Under the pieces are notes generated by a model. It was not told the DNA's origin. It did not search any database and was given only the letters and a program-made list of their open reading frames with translations. Positions 8,175-16,324 of a stretch of 55,428 bases of DNA are shown piece after piece. The translations under genes were made by a program, and so were the position numbers. The number at the start of each line of letters is the position of its first letter. Within the stretch, counting starts at the first letter, position 1. The DNA comes from Sphingomonas sp. CROZ-RG-20F-R02-07 (GTDB lineage Bacteria > Pseudomonadota > Alphaproteobacteria > Sphingomonadales > Sphingomonadaceae). The stretch is from positions 1-55,428 of the forward strand of contig NZ_JAKNQJ010000018.1 in the NCBI RefSeq assembly GCF_022662335.1, read 5' to 3'.

Positions 8175-9594
8175 CCAGCGTCGGGCGCGGCGCCGTCAGC
8201 ACCGCGATCGTCCGGCGGACATGCGCGCCGAGCGCGACATAGACCGCCAGCACGCAGGCCGCATAGATCCCCGCCGCCGCGATCCAGCCGGGCCACGATA
8301 CCGGCGCAAGCCCGACCGTCGCCCCGACCACGCCGAGTGCGACCGCCGTGCCCGAGATCGCCGGTCCCAGCGCGCGCAGCAGCGCACCCCAGCCGAGCCC
8401 GGTCAACGCGACGGTCATCCATATGAACGCGAGGCTCAGCAGGGTGATGACGACCGCATAGGCCTTGACGAGCGCGAGCAACCCAAAGGGCAGCGACAGG
8501 ACGAACGTCGCCACCAGCAATAGTGTGTTGACGATGGTCAGCAGGAATTGCGCGCGCGCCTTTCCCGCCACCATCAGCAGCGTGCCGTTATAGGACGCGA
8601 TCGATTGAATCGCGCCCAGCGGCGCGAGCCACGCGACGATCGCCGGCACCACGGCCCAGCGCGGCGACAGCAGCGCGTGGACCGGAAAGGCCAGGCCGAA
8701 GGTAAGGAACGTCATCGTCGGCATCGTAATCATGGCGGTGGCCGACAACACGCTCGCCACCATGGCGCGTGTCTCGGGCCCATGCGGATCCTGATCGCGC
8801 AGCGTCGCCAGCAGGATGCCGCTGGTCGGCCAAGTGATCGCCATCAGCGGCGCCAGCATGAACTGGTAGGCCAGGCCGTACAGGCCGACCATGCTGGCGC
8901 CGAGCCAGGCGCCGACCAGCAGATTGTCGCTGTTGCGCGCCAGGAAGTTCAGCAGGTTGGTCGCCAGCACCCATCCGCCGAACGACAATAGCCGACCGAG
9001 TTGCCGCAGGCGGAGATTGGGGGTGAGCGTCTCGCGGGTCAGCCAGCCGAACGCGCCCGCACGCAGCAGGTGGTTGACCAGATTGTACACCACGAGCGAC
9101 CAGACCCCGCCGCCGTGCCAGGCGACGGTCAGCCCGATCACCGCCGCGATCGCGATCGCGGCGGCCTCGATCGCGGCGATCCGGCCGTAGCGCAACTGCC
9201 GCTCCAGCATCGCGCGCGGCGTCGCGGCGGTAACGCTCAGGATCACGACCACCGCCATCCCCATCATCACCGGGGCAAGGCCGTTCATCCCGATCGCGAA
9301 CTGCAACGGATAGGCGACGATCGCGAGCAGCGCCGCGCACCCGATCCCGCCCAGCACCATGGCGCCGAAGGCGGCCCCCGCCTCGTCGCGGCTGAGCGTC
9401 GGCGCGCGGGTGATCGCGCTCGTCATGCCCAGATCGGTCAGCATCGCGATCAGCACGACGAACGGCGTGGTGAAGACGACCAGCCCGTAATCCGCAGGCG
9501 TCACGAAGGCCGCGATCGCGATGTTCATCCCGAACTGGATGGCATTGCGGTACAGGCTCAGCCCGGACATCGAGAGCATATTCTTGCCGAGCAC
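8161..9594 (-). CDS. Wzx-like lipopolysaccharide/exopolysaccharide flippase
   Basis: A 477-residue protein with about 12-14 hydrophobic helices of the polysaccharide transporter (MATE/MOP superfamily) type. The N-terminus (GLSLYRNAIQFGMNIAIAAFVTP) and the DYGLVVF-plus-central-loop arrangement fit the Wzx/TuaB/AmsL family, which moves undecaprenyl-linked repeats to the periplasmic face. The GTG start at 9594 is supported by GGAGG six bases upstream; an ATG at 9579 is a weaker alternative. It is divergent from the polymerase gene across a perfect palindrome (9647-9660). Confidence 0.9.
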   Translation of the reverse strand: MLGKNMLSMSGLSLYRNAIQFGMNIAIAAFVTPADYGLVVFTTPFVVLIAMLTDLGMTSAITRAPTLSRDEAGAAFGAMVLGGIGCAALLAIVAYPLQFAIGMNGLAPVMMGMAVVVILSVTAATPRAMLERQLRYGRIAAIEAAAIAIAAVIGLTVAWHGGGVWSLVVYNLVNHLLRAGAFGWLTRETLTPNLRLRQLGRLLSFGGWVLATNLLNFLARNSDNLLVGAWLGASMVGLYGLAYQFMLAPLMAITWPTSGILLATLRDQDPHGPETRAMVASVLSATAMITMPTMTFLTFGLAFPVHALLSPRWAVVPAIVAWLAPLGAIQSIASYNGTLLMVAGKARAQFLLTIVNTLLLVATFVLSLPFGLLALVKAYAVVITLLSLAFIWMTVALTGLGWGALLRALGPAISGTAVALGVVGATVGLAPVSWPGWIAAAGIYAACVLAVYVALGAHVRRTIAVLTAPRPTLATDR

Positions 9595-9646
9595 GCGTGA
9601 CCTCCGGTTGGCGGCCTTCGCACACCACGCCCCCGTCTTCGCACCT

Positions 9647-9660
9647 GCATCATTTGATGC
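9647..9660. promoter_or_regulatory. Candidate operator palindrome, copy 2 (perfect)
   Basis: GCATCATTTGATGC has 6-base arms GCATCA/TGATGC around TT. It lies in the 126-base gap between the divergent flippase and polymerase genes. It is the best-conserved of the copies in the window and suits a dimeric regulator controlling both directions. Confidence 0.5.
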
Positions 9661-9720
9661 GCCGCCGGGTGAAGCGCGTTCCTAGAGCGGCGTAGTAGGA
9701 CCGCGCGCGGGAGAACGGGT

Positions 9721-11214
9721 TTGACGGGCGGATCGGCAATCGCGGAATCGGAATTCCAGGCGGTCGGCCACCGGCGGGCCGGGTTCGGCGAGATCGTCGC
9801 GATGGCAACGGCGATGGCGGTCAACTGGTATCTTGCGGCCGCGCTCGCGAGTTCGCTGTTCTCGCTGACGTCGCTGCTGCTGTTCGGCTGGCTGCTACTG
9901 GTCGTGGCACGGCTGAGCACGGCGGGGTTCATCCTTCTGATCCCGGTCGTCCTTACCCGCGCGGCGACGCTGATCTCGCTTTCGGTGATCGAAGCCGGCG
10001 CCTATATGCCCGAGGTCAACCGGCTGGGCGAGGCGGGCGACGCCAGCGCGTCGTTCGTCGTCTACACCGCGATCTTCTTTCTCACCTTCGCGATCGCGTT
10101 CCGTCCGTTCGAGGACAAGGCGACCGCGTTCGCGCGTTCGCCGCTGCTCGACCGGCTCGTCGCGGCGATCGGCTGGCCCGTGGTGCTAGCCTGCATGGCG
10201 TGCGGCGCGCTCGCCTTTCTCTACGGCCTTCGCGGCGGCTTTCCGCTGATCCAGGGCGTCGACCGGTTTCTCTATCGCCGTGAATATAGCAGCGGGCTGG
10301 TGCTCGCGCTGCTGGACAACAAATTCCTGTTCGCCGCCGTGCTGGGCGCGATCGCCTTCGCGCCGCGCCATGCGCCGCTGCTGAAGACCAGCGCCAAGCT
10401 GACCTTCGCCGGGCTGACCGCGCTGTATTTCCTGTTCGGCGACAAGTTCTTCACGATCCTCGCCGAGGTGGCTTTCTTCGTGATGCCGCTGCTGCTGCAA
10501 CGCCGCGCCACGCTAGGGCGGACGCTGATGCGGATCGCGCCGCTGGGGCTGGCGCTGATGTGCGGGTCGCTCGCCGCCACGCTCTATATCTATTCGGGCT
10601 ATGGTCGCCTGCCGCTCGACCGCACCGCGATGCTGGTGGGCGAGCGGATCGCGGGCCAGGGCGAATTGTGGTTCGTGGCCACGCAGGACGATCGGCGGCC
10701 GACCAACTGGGACGCGCATCTCGTCCAGCGGTACATCGCGGTGCTCGACGACAAGTCGCCGCCCGCCTCCGCCTTTGCCAACGGCGTCGAGACCTATTAT
10801 TTCATCCAGCATTATTCGCCCGCCAAGCTGGCCGCCAGCTTCCGCAAGAACCAAGGCTGGGTGCAGTTAACCATGGGCACCGAGGCGATGGCGCTGGTGA
10901 TGTTCGGCTATTGGGGAGCCGCCGTCGTCATGGCGCTGCTGGGCGCGATCATGGGCTTCGCCGCGCTCTATCTCTTCCGTGCCTTCGCGTCCGCCTTCCC
11001 GCTCACCCTGTTGTTCGCGGTATGGACCTATCTTCAGGTGTATTTCGCCGTCCAGCAGGCTTCGCTGTGGAGCGTGGCGGCGCCGGGGCAGATCAAGCGC
11101 CTGCTGATGTTCCTGACGCTCGAGATGATCCTGCTCGCGGTCAACCGCGCGCAGATCGTCGCGGCGCTCGGCCGGGCGCGGGCGGCGACGTTCGCCGGGC
11201 GGCGCGCGGCATGA
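9721..11214 (+). CDS. Wzy-like exopolysaccharide polymerase
   Basis: A 497-residue protein with about 10-12 membrane helices and a large periplasmic loop (after GSLAATLYIYSGYGRLPLD, roughly residues 285-390), the layout of O-antigen/EPS polymerases (oligosaccharide repeat unit polymerase type). Sequence conservation in this class is low, so the call rests on topology and on the adjacent flippase. The start is TTG at 9721 with GGGAG seven bases upstream; ATG 9802 would also keep all helices. The stop overlaps the next gene as ATGA. Confidence 0.75.
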   Translation: MTGGSAIAESEFQAVGHRRAGFGEIVAMATAMAVNWYLAAALASSLFSLTSLLLFGWLLLVVARLSTAGFILLIPVVLTRAATLISLSVIEAGAYMPEVNRLGEAGDASASFVVYTAIFFLTFAIAFRPFEDKATAFARSPLLDRLVAAIGWPVVLACMACGALAFLYGLRGGFPLIQGVDRFLYRREYSSGLVLALLDNKFLFAAVLGAIAFAPRHAPLLKTSAKLTFAGLTALYFLFGDKFFTILAEVAFFVMPLLLQRRATLGRTLMRIAPLGLALMCGSLAATLYIYSGYGRLPLDRTAMLVGERIAGQGELWFVATQDDRRPTNWDAHLVQRYIAVLDDKSPPASAFANGVETYYFIQHYSPAKLAASFRKNQGWVQLTMGTEAMALVMFGYWGAAVVMALLGAIMGFAALYLFRAFASAFPLTLLFAVWTYLQVYFAVQQASLWSVAAPGQIKRLLMFLTLEMILLAVNRAQIVAALGRARAATFAGRRAA

Positions 11215-12236
11215 TCTCGCGGCGCCTGATCCTGGGCGGCGGGCTCGCCCTTCCCCTCGCCGCCGCCGTCCGCGCGCCGGCCGCGCCACCGCGCGCGCCG
11301 CGGTTCCCGCGCGAGGTGCTGACCTTCTATTATTCCTGGTACGCCACGCCAGCGCGCAGCGGCCATTGGGCGCATTGGCAGGGCCCGAAGGGCGAGGCGC
11401 CGCGGCAGAGCCCGACGCTCGATCACCCGACGCTCGGCGCCTATGACAGCCACGATCCCGCGGTAATCGCCACACATCTGAACCAAATGAAGGCGGCGGG
11501 CATCACCGCGCTGGTCACAAGCTGGTGGGGCCAGGGATCGTTCGAGGACGGCGCGCTGCCCGCGATCCTCGATGCGGCGCATGCCCGCGGTCTGAAGGTG
11601 ACCGTGTATCTGGAACAACAGAAGAACGGGCAGGCTGGCGCCGATGCCGATCTCGCCTATCTGATGCGCCGCTATGGCGATCATCCTGCCTGGCTCGCGG
11701 TCGACCGCCGCCCCGTGTTGTTCCTCTATCTCCAGGCGCTGCGCGATCTGCCCGCCAGCGGCTGGCGCACGGCGGCCGACGCGACCGGCCGCCAGCCGTT
11801 CCTGGTAGGCGACGTCAGCCCGCGCGAAACCACGACCTTCGCGGCTTGGTCGCCGTTCATGGACGGCATCCATGTCTATGTGCTCGCTCCTTATGTGAAG
11901 GGCATGGAGCCGGCGGCGATGGCCGCCTGGGCGGACCGCACCTATCCCGCCTGGAAGCGCGCGATCGGTTCGCGGCTGTTCTGCGCCACCGTCATCCCCG
12001 GCTTCGACGACACGCGCGTGCCCGGCCGCACGCTGCCCCGCCCCACCGTGCCGCGCTTCGACGGGCGCACTTATGCCACCTTATGGGACGCGGCGATCCG
12101 CCACGATGCGGATTGGGTGATCGTCACCTCGTTCAACGAATGGCACGAGGGATCCGAGATCGAGCCATCGCGCGAATATGGCACGCGCTATCTCGACATG
12201 ACCGCGGCCGCCGCACGCCGCTTCCGGCGCGGCTGA
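11211..12236 (+). CDS. GH99-like glycoside hydrolase with Tat-type signal
   Basis: A 341-residue exported protein. The N-terminus SRRLILGGGLALPLAAAV looks like a twin-arginine signal. The mature part begins with VLTFYYSWYATP and ends with SFNEWHEGSEIEP (about 308-320), both features of the GH99/endo-alpha-mannosidase-related fold; VTSWWGQGSFED and VYLEQQKNG also fit. The family cleaves internal mannosidic bonds, so a trimming or editing role on the nascent polysaccharide in the periplasm is inferred. It overlaps the polymerase stop by ATGA, so polymerase and hydrolase are made together. Confidence 0.75.
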   Translation: MISRRLILGGGLALPLAAAVRAPAAPPRAPRFPREVLTFYYSWYATPARSGHWAHWQGPKGEAPRQSPTLDHPTLGAYDSHDPAVIATHLNQMKAAGITALVTSWWGQGSFEDGALPAILDAAHARGLKVTVYLEQQKNGQAGADADLAYLMRRYGDHPAWLAVDRRPVLFLYLQALRDLPASGWRTAADATGRQPFLVGDVSPRETTTFAAWSPFMDGIHVYVLAPYVKGMEPAAMAAWADRTYPAWKRAIGSRLFCATVIPGFDDTRVPGRTLPRPTVPRFDGRTYATLWDAAIRHDADWVIVTSFNEWHEGSEIEPSREYGTRYLDMTAAAARRFRRG

Positions 12237-12259
12237 GCCAGCAAGAAAGCCCACCCCCG

Positions 12260-13462
12260 TTGCGAATCCTGCATATCAGTTCAGTCTATCCGCCCCATGT
12301 GATCGGCGGCGCGGAAAAGGTGGTCGAGATGCTCGCCGAGGCGCAGGTCGCGCGCGGGCATGAGGTCGCGGCCGCCTATCTCACCCGCGCGCCGGAAGCG
12401 GCGGGCACGCGGCACGGCGTGACCGTGCTGCCGCAGGCCAGCCGCAACCTGGTGTGGATGGAGGATGTGTTCCGCCAGCCGCGCGCGCTGCGCACCGCCA
12501 ACAAGCTGGGGCAGTTCGTGAACTATCGCGCGGCCAGCGATTTCGCGCGGGCGATCGCGGCGTTCCGCCCGGATATCGTCCACACCCATTCGATGGTCGA
12601 ACTGCCGCCGATGATCTGGGCCGAAGCGGCGCGGCGCGGCGCGCGCACCGTGCACACGCTGCACGATTATGATCTGCTATGCTCGCGCGCGTCGCTGTTC
12701 CGCGACGGCCGGTCGTGCGATGCGCTCCATGCCTCATGCCGCGTGGCGTCGCAGTGGAAGCGGCGGTTCGCGCGCGACATCGATGCCGTCGCCGCCGTGT
12801 CGGCCCCGGTGCTGGCGGAACATCGTCGCTTCGGCGTTTTCGCGGACCTGCCCGACGATCGCGCACGGGTGATCTGGAATGCCGTGCAGGACCGCGGCCC
12901 ACCCCCGGCGAAGCCCGCCCGCGACGGCGATTTCACCTTCGGCTTTCTCGGGCGGCTCGTTCCCGAAAAGGGCATCGCGCCGCTGATCGCGGCATGCCGG
13001 ATGCTGCCGCCATCGGGCTGGCGGCTGCTGGTCGCCGGCCGGGCGCAGGAGGGCGACGCGGCCTATCGCGCGATGGCGCACGATTTGCCGGTCACGTTTC
13101 TCGGCTTCACCGATCCGCGCGCCTTTCTCGACACCATCGACATCCTCGTCGTGCCGTCGATCTGGCGCGAGCCGTTCGGGCTGACCGTGGTCGAGGCGTT
13201 CGCGCAGAACGTGCCGGTGATCGGATCGCGCCTGGGTGCGATCGGCGATCTGGTGGGAACCGTGGGCGACGACTGGCTGGTCGAGCCGGACGATCCCGCC
13301 GCACTTGCCGCGCGCATGCGGCAGGCGATGACCGCCGGCCGCGAAGCGCTGCCGCCGCCCGCCGCCTTCGCGCCCGTGCTCGATGCGGTGCGGCTCGACC
13401 GGATGGTCGATGGCTATGACGATCTCTATGCGCACGTCGCGGCGAGAGATCGCGCCGCATGA
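12260..13462 (+). CDS. Glycosyltransferase family 4, tandem paralogue 1
   Basis: A 400-residue GT4 enzyme beginning RILHISSVYPPHVIGGAEKV, with GFLGRLVPEKGIAPLI and PSIWREPFGLTVVEAFAQN in the donor half. A TTG at 12260 is the only start that keeps the N-terminal beta-strand without a long extension; an AAGAAAG site lies upstream. It is closely related over its whole length to the next gene (13459-14664), with the same motifs in the same places, and overlaps it as ATGA. A central Cys-containing loop (LLCSRASLF, then further Cys residues) is shared by both. Confidence 0.88.
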   Translation: MRILHISSVYPPHVIGGAEKVVEMLAEAQVARGHEVAAAYLTRAPEAAGTRHGVTVLPQASRNLVWMEDVFRQPRALRTANKLGQFVNYRAASDFARAIAAFRPDIVHTHSMVELPPMIWAEAARRGARTVHTLHDYDLLCSRASLFRDGRSCDALHASCRVASQWKRRFARDIDAVAAVSAPVLAEHRRFGVFADLPDDRARVIWNAVQDRGPPPAKPARDGDFTFGFLGRLVPEKGIAPLIAACRMLPPSGWRLLVAGRAQEGDAAYRAMAHDLPVTFLGFTDPRAFLDTIDILVVPSIWREPFGLTVVEAFAQNVPVIGSRLGAIGDLVGTVGDDWLVEPDDPAALAARMRQAMTAGREALPPPAAFAPVLDAVRLDRMVDGYDDLYAHVAARDRAA

Positions 13463-14664
13463 GCCGGCCAATTCGCGTCCTGCATCTCAGCAGCCTCTAT
13501 CCGCCGCATATCGTCGGCGGCGCGGAACGATCGGTCAGCATGCTGGCCGAGGCGCAGGCCGCGGCGGGCTGGCAGGTCGCCGCCGCGTGCCTGACGCCTG
13601 GCGACGCGGAGGAAGAGGTGCGCAACGGCGTCGCCGTCTTCCGCATGCCGCACGGCAATGATTTCTGGCTGGAGGATTGGACCCGGCATTCGCCGCGCGC
13701 GCGCGAATGGGCCAAGTTCAAGCAGCAGGCGAATTTCGGGATCGAACGACGGTTCGGCGCGGTGATCGATCGGTTCCACCCCGATATCGTCAACACGCAT
13801 TCCATGGTCGATATCTCGACGCGCGTCTGGCACGCCGCCCGCGCGCGCGGCGTGCCAGTGGTGCACACGCTGCGCGATTTCGACCTGCTGTGCGCGGCCA
13901 GCTCGATGTACCGCGAGACCGGCCCGTGCACGCACCGCCACCTGAAATGCCGCGTCCTCACCTTTGCCAAGGGCTACGACCAGCGCATCGTCTCGGCGGT
14001 GAGTGCGGTCGGCAACGAGGTGCTGGAACGACACCTGCGCTATGGCTTCTTCGAGGGCGTGCCCCACGATCTGCGGCGGGTGATCTGGAACACCGCGCGG
14101 GTGGAGGGGATCGGGCCCGACTATCACCGCGCCGCGCGCACCGGGCCAATGGTGTTCGGCTATCTCGGCCGCATCAGCCCCGAAAAGGGTGTCGACGTGC
14201 TGTTGAAGGCGGTGCGCTGTCTGCCCCGCGACGGCTGGCACCTGCTGATCGCCGGCAGCACCCCCGGCGGCGACCTTGCCGCGTTCGAGGAACTGGCGCG
14301 CGATCTGCCGGTGACGTTCGTCGGCTTCTCGCAGCCCAAGGATCTGTTCGACCGGATCGACATGCTGGTCGCCCCGTCGCTCTGGGCCGAGCCGCTGGGG
14401 CGCACCGTGCTGGAGGCCTATCAGGCGGACGTGCCGGTGATCGGATCGCGCAGCGGCGGCATCGCCGAGATCATCGCAGACGACGACTGGCTGGTGGAAC
14501 CGGGCGATGTCGATGCGCTGGCGGCGCGGATGACACGCGCGCTTCGCGACGGACGCACGCGACCGGCCGGCCGCGACCGGGTGGTCGCGCGGACGAGCCC
14601 GGACGCGGTGGCGGGCGGTTTTGCCGATCTCTACCGGGCGCTGCTTGCCGCACGCGCCCGGTAG
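13459..14664 (+). CDS. Glycosyltransferase family 4, tandem paralogue 2
   Basis: A 401-residue GT4 enzyme beginning RVLHLSSLYPPHIVGGAERS, with GYLGRISPEKGVDVLLKAV and PSLWAEPLGRTVLEAYQ in the donor half. It is the product of a tandem duplication with 12260-13462 followed by divergence, so the two may add different sugars or make different linkages. The ATG start overlaps the upstream stop. Only 8 bases separate its stop from the stop of the convergent sugar transferase gene. Confidence 0.9.
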   Translation: MSRPIRVLHLSSLYPPHIVGGAERSVSMLAEAQAAAGWQVAAACLTPGDAEEEVRNGVAVFRMPHGNDFWLEDWTRHSPRAREWAKFKQQANFGIERRFGAVIDRFHPDIVNTHSMVDISTRVWHAARARGVPVVHTLRDFDLLCAASSMYRETGPCTHRHLKCRVLTFAKGYDQRIVSAVSAVGNEVLERHLRYGFFEGVPHDLRRVIWNTARVEGIGPDYHRAARTGPMVFGYLGRISPEKGVDVLLKAVRCLPRDGWHLLIAGSTPGGDLAAFEELARDLPVTFVGFSQPKDLFDRIDMLVAPSLWAEPLGRTVLEAYQADVPVIGSRSGGIAEIIADDDWLVEPGDVDALAARMTRALRDGRTRPAGRDRVVARTSPDAVAGGFADLYRALLAARAR

Positions 14665-14672
14665 ACCCGGCC

Positions 14673-15371
14673 TCAATAGGCGCCGGAGCCGCGCAGTACC
14701 GTGCGCACCGTGCCGACCAGAATCCGCGCATACAGCCGCGGCGACAGGCGCCGGGCGAGTATGCTGTCCATCGCCACCCGCCGGCGATAGCCGACATCGT
14801 TGCGGCCGCTGATCTGCCAGATGCCGGTGACGCCCGGCCGAATCGAACAATAGGCTTGGAAATGCCGGCCATAGCGCGCGACTTCGGCCGCTACGATCGG
14901 ACGCGGCCCCACCAGGCTCATCTCGCCGCGCAGCACGTTGAACAACTGAGGCAGCTCGTCGATGCTGGTCTTGCGGAGGAAACGGCGGATCGGCGTGATC
15001 CGGGGGTCGCGACGCAATTTGTGGTCGAGGTTCCACTCCGCCCGCGCAACCGGATCGTGCAACAACAGCCGCGCCAAGCGCGCATCGGCATCCGCCGCCA
15101 TCGATCGGAACTTGTAGCACAGGAACGTGCGACCGCCGCGCCCATAGCGGCGGTGCGCGAAGATCGCGGCGCGCCCGTCTTGGATGGTGATGCCAAACAT
15201 GACGATCAGCATCAGCGGCGCAAGAAAGACCAGCAGGCCCAGCGCCAGCGTCACGTCGAGTATACGGATCATCCGCTCATCGACGCTCGACGGCGAAGCG
15301 GTTCCCGCAGCGTGCGCATCGATGGCGCGCGCGACACGGGGCGGCGCGCCGAAAGGGGGCAATTTGGACAT
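14673..15371 (-). CDS. Undecaprenyl-phosphate sugar-1-phosphate transferase (priming)
   Basis: A 232-residue bacterial sugar transferase (WcaJ/ExoY/GumD C-terminal domain class) that starts the repeat unit by moving hexose-1-phosphate to undecaprenyl phosphate at the inner membrane. It shows one membrane segment (about 35-60), YKFRSM, KTSIDELPQLFNVL, MSLVGPRPIV and GVTGIWQISGR, all diagnostic. It is the short form without the four extra N-terminal helices of WcaJ. A GGAGAA ribosome site precedes the ATG at 15371. It faces away from the export operon across the AT-rich gap 15372-15748. Confidence 0.95.
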   Translation of the reverse strand: MSKLPPFGAPPRVARAIDAHAAGTASPSSVDERMIRILDVTLALGLLVFLAPLMLIVMFGITIQDGRAAIFAHRRYGRGGRTFLCYKFRSMAADADARLARLLLHDPVARAEWNLDHKLRRDPRITPIRRFLRKTSIDELPQLFNVLRGEMSLVGPRPIVAAEVARYGRHFQAYCSIRPGVTGIWQISGRNDVGYRRRVAMDSILARRLSPRLYARILVGTVRTVLRGSGAY

Positions 15372-15748
15372 CGATTGTTCTCCGAGAAGCGGCCTCCCAA
15401 CGCCTCGGGCAAAAATATCGCTTATCCAAAGTTAACCCAACTGCGGCTCATGCGAGGCGAACGCCCCCCAATCAATCAAAAGACGGTTTTTCAACCAGTT
15501 ATCTGCAATTTGATAACTTGGTATAGCGCCAAACCGTTTTAGATGGCGGATACACGATGAAATTGGTGGGCGTTGAACAACACGCCATGATTTGCAGTCG
15601 ATAAACATAACATAGATTGCAGAGTAAGATTGTATATCGTTCATTTTGCCAAGCATTCCGTAATTGGGGTGGGTGTCGTCGCACATAGTGTAGGCGGCAT
15701 CCGGATATTTTTGCTTTTCACACTGGATCAAGCCACAGGGAGATACTG
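15372..15748. other. AT-rich divergent intergenic region
   Basis: This 377-base gap lies between the priming transferase and the export operon and is far richer in A+T than the flanking genes. It contains the nested dyad at 15483-15537. No rRNA, tRNA or convincing gene was seen; a 99-codon minus-strand frame inside it has no ribosome site and no recognisable motif. It presumably carries the promoters of both flanking units, but no -35/-10 pair stands out enough to call. Confidence 0.6.
15483..15537. promoter_or_regulatory. Nested inverted repeat in export-operon control region
   Basis: An outer pair ACGGTTT (15483-15489) / AAACCGT (15531-15537) encloses an inner pair GTTATC (15498-15503) / GATAAC (15512-15517), the latter extendable to CCAGTTATC/GATAACTTGG with one bulge. 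Such nesting could form a stem-loop in RNA or two operators in DNA. It lies about 210 bases before the export-gene start. Confidence 0.4.
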
Positions 15749-16324
15749 GTGAAGAACGCGCGCATGGCTGTTCTATCGATACTGATCCTTGCCAACCCCG
15801 CCATTGCGCGGGACAAGACGATCAAGGTAGCGACGGCGGAACCCAACGGCCCCGGCCTTCCGACCTATAGCTATACATTGTCGGGCGGCGACAAGATCCG
15901 GCTGATCGTCTTCGGCGAGACGGGGATCGGTGGAGACTATACCGTCAGCGGTTCCGGTCTGGTCGCGATCCCGCTCATCGGCGACGTGGAAGCCAAGGGG
16001 CTGACCTCCACCCAGTTGCAGCAGCGGATCGCGGCCAAGCTGGCCGACGGCTATATCAAGGAACCCCGCGTCGCGGTCGAAGTGTTGACGACGCGACCCT
16101 TCTACATCCTTGGCGAGGTCAATCGGCCGGGCGAATATCCCTTCAGCGACGGCATGACCGTCGCGACCGCGGTCGCGCAGGCAGGCGGCTATACCTATCG
16201 CGCCAAGACCGGCCGCGTGCTCATCAAACATGCCGGCGAGACCGACGCGCATATCTACCCGCTGACGAGCGCCACCGCCGTCGCGCCCGGCGACACCATC
16301 CAAATCAAGGAACGCTGGTTTTGA
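15749..16324 (+). CDS. Polysaccharide export protein (Wza/GumB-like)
   Basis: A 191-residue periplasmic/outer-membrane export protein. A Sec signal (MKNARMAVLSILILANPAIA) is followed by the polysaccharide export domain (YTLSGGDKIRLIVFGE, LVAIPLIGDVEAKGLTSTQL) and a single SLBB-type domain (RPFYILGEVNRPGEYPF). It lacks a lipobox Cys, and the C-terminal barrel-forming helix of Wza is absent, so it probably relies on the next gene's beta-barrel. The start is GTG at 15749 with AGGGAG six bases upstream. It is the first gene of the export operon. Confidence 0.92.
   Translation: MKNARMAVLSILILANPAIARDKTIKVATAEPNGPGLPTYSYTLSGGDKIRLIVFGETGIGGDYTVSGSGLVAIPLIGDVEAKGLTSTQLQQRIAAKLADGYIKEPRVAVEVLTTRPFYILGEVNRPGEYPFSDGMTVATAVAQAGGYTYRAKTGRVLIKHAGETDAHIYPLTSATAVAPGDTIQIKERWF

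Noticed and set aside
15432..15731. A 99-codon minus-strand frame in the AT-rich gap
   Set aside because: It has no ribosome site or recognisable motif, and it covers the nested dyad. It is most likely a chance frame in AT-rich DNA.
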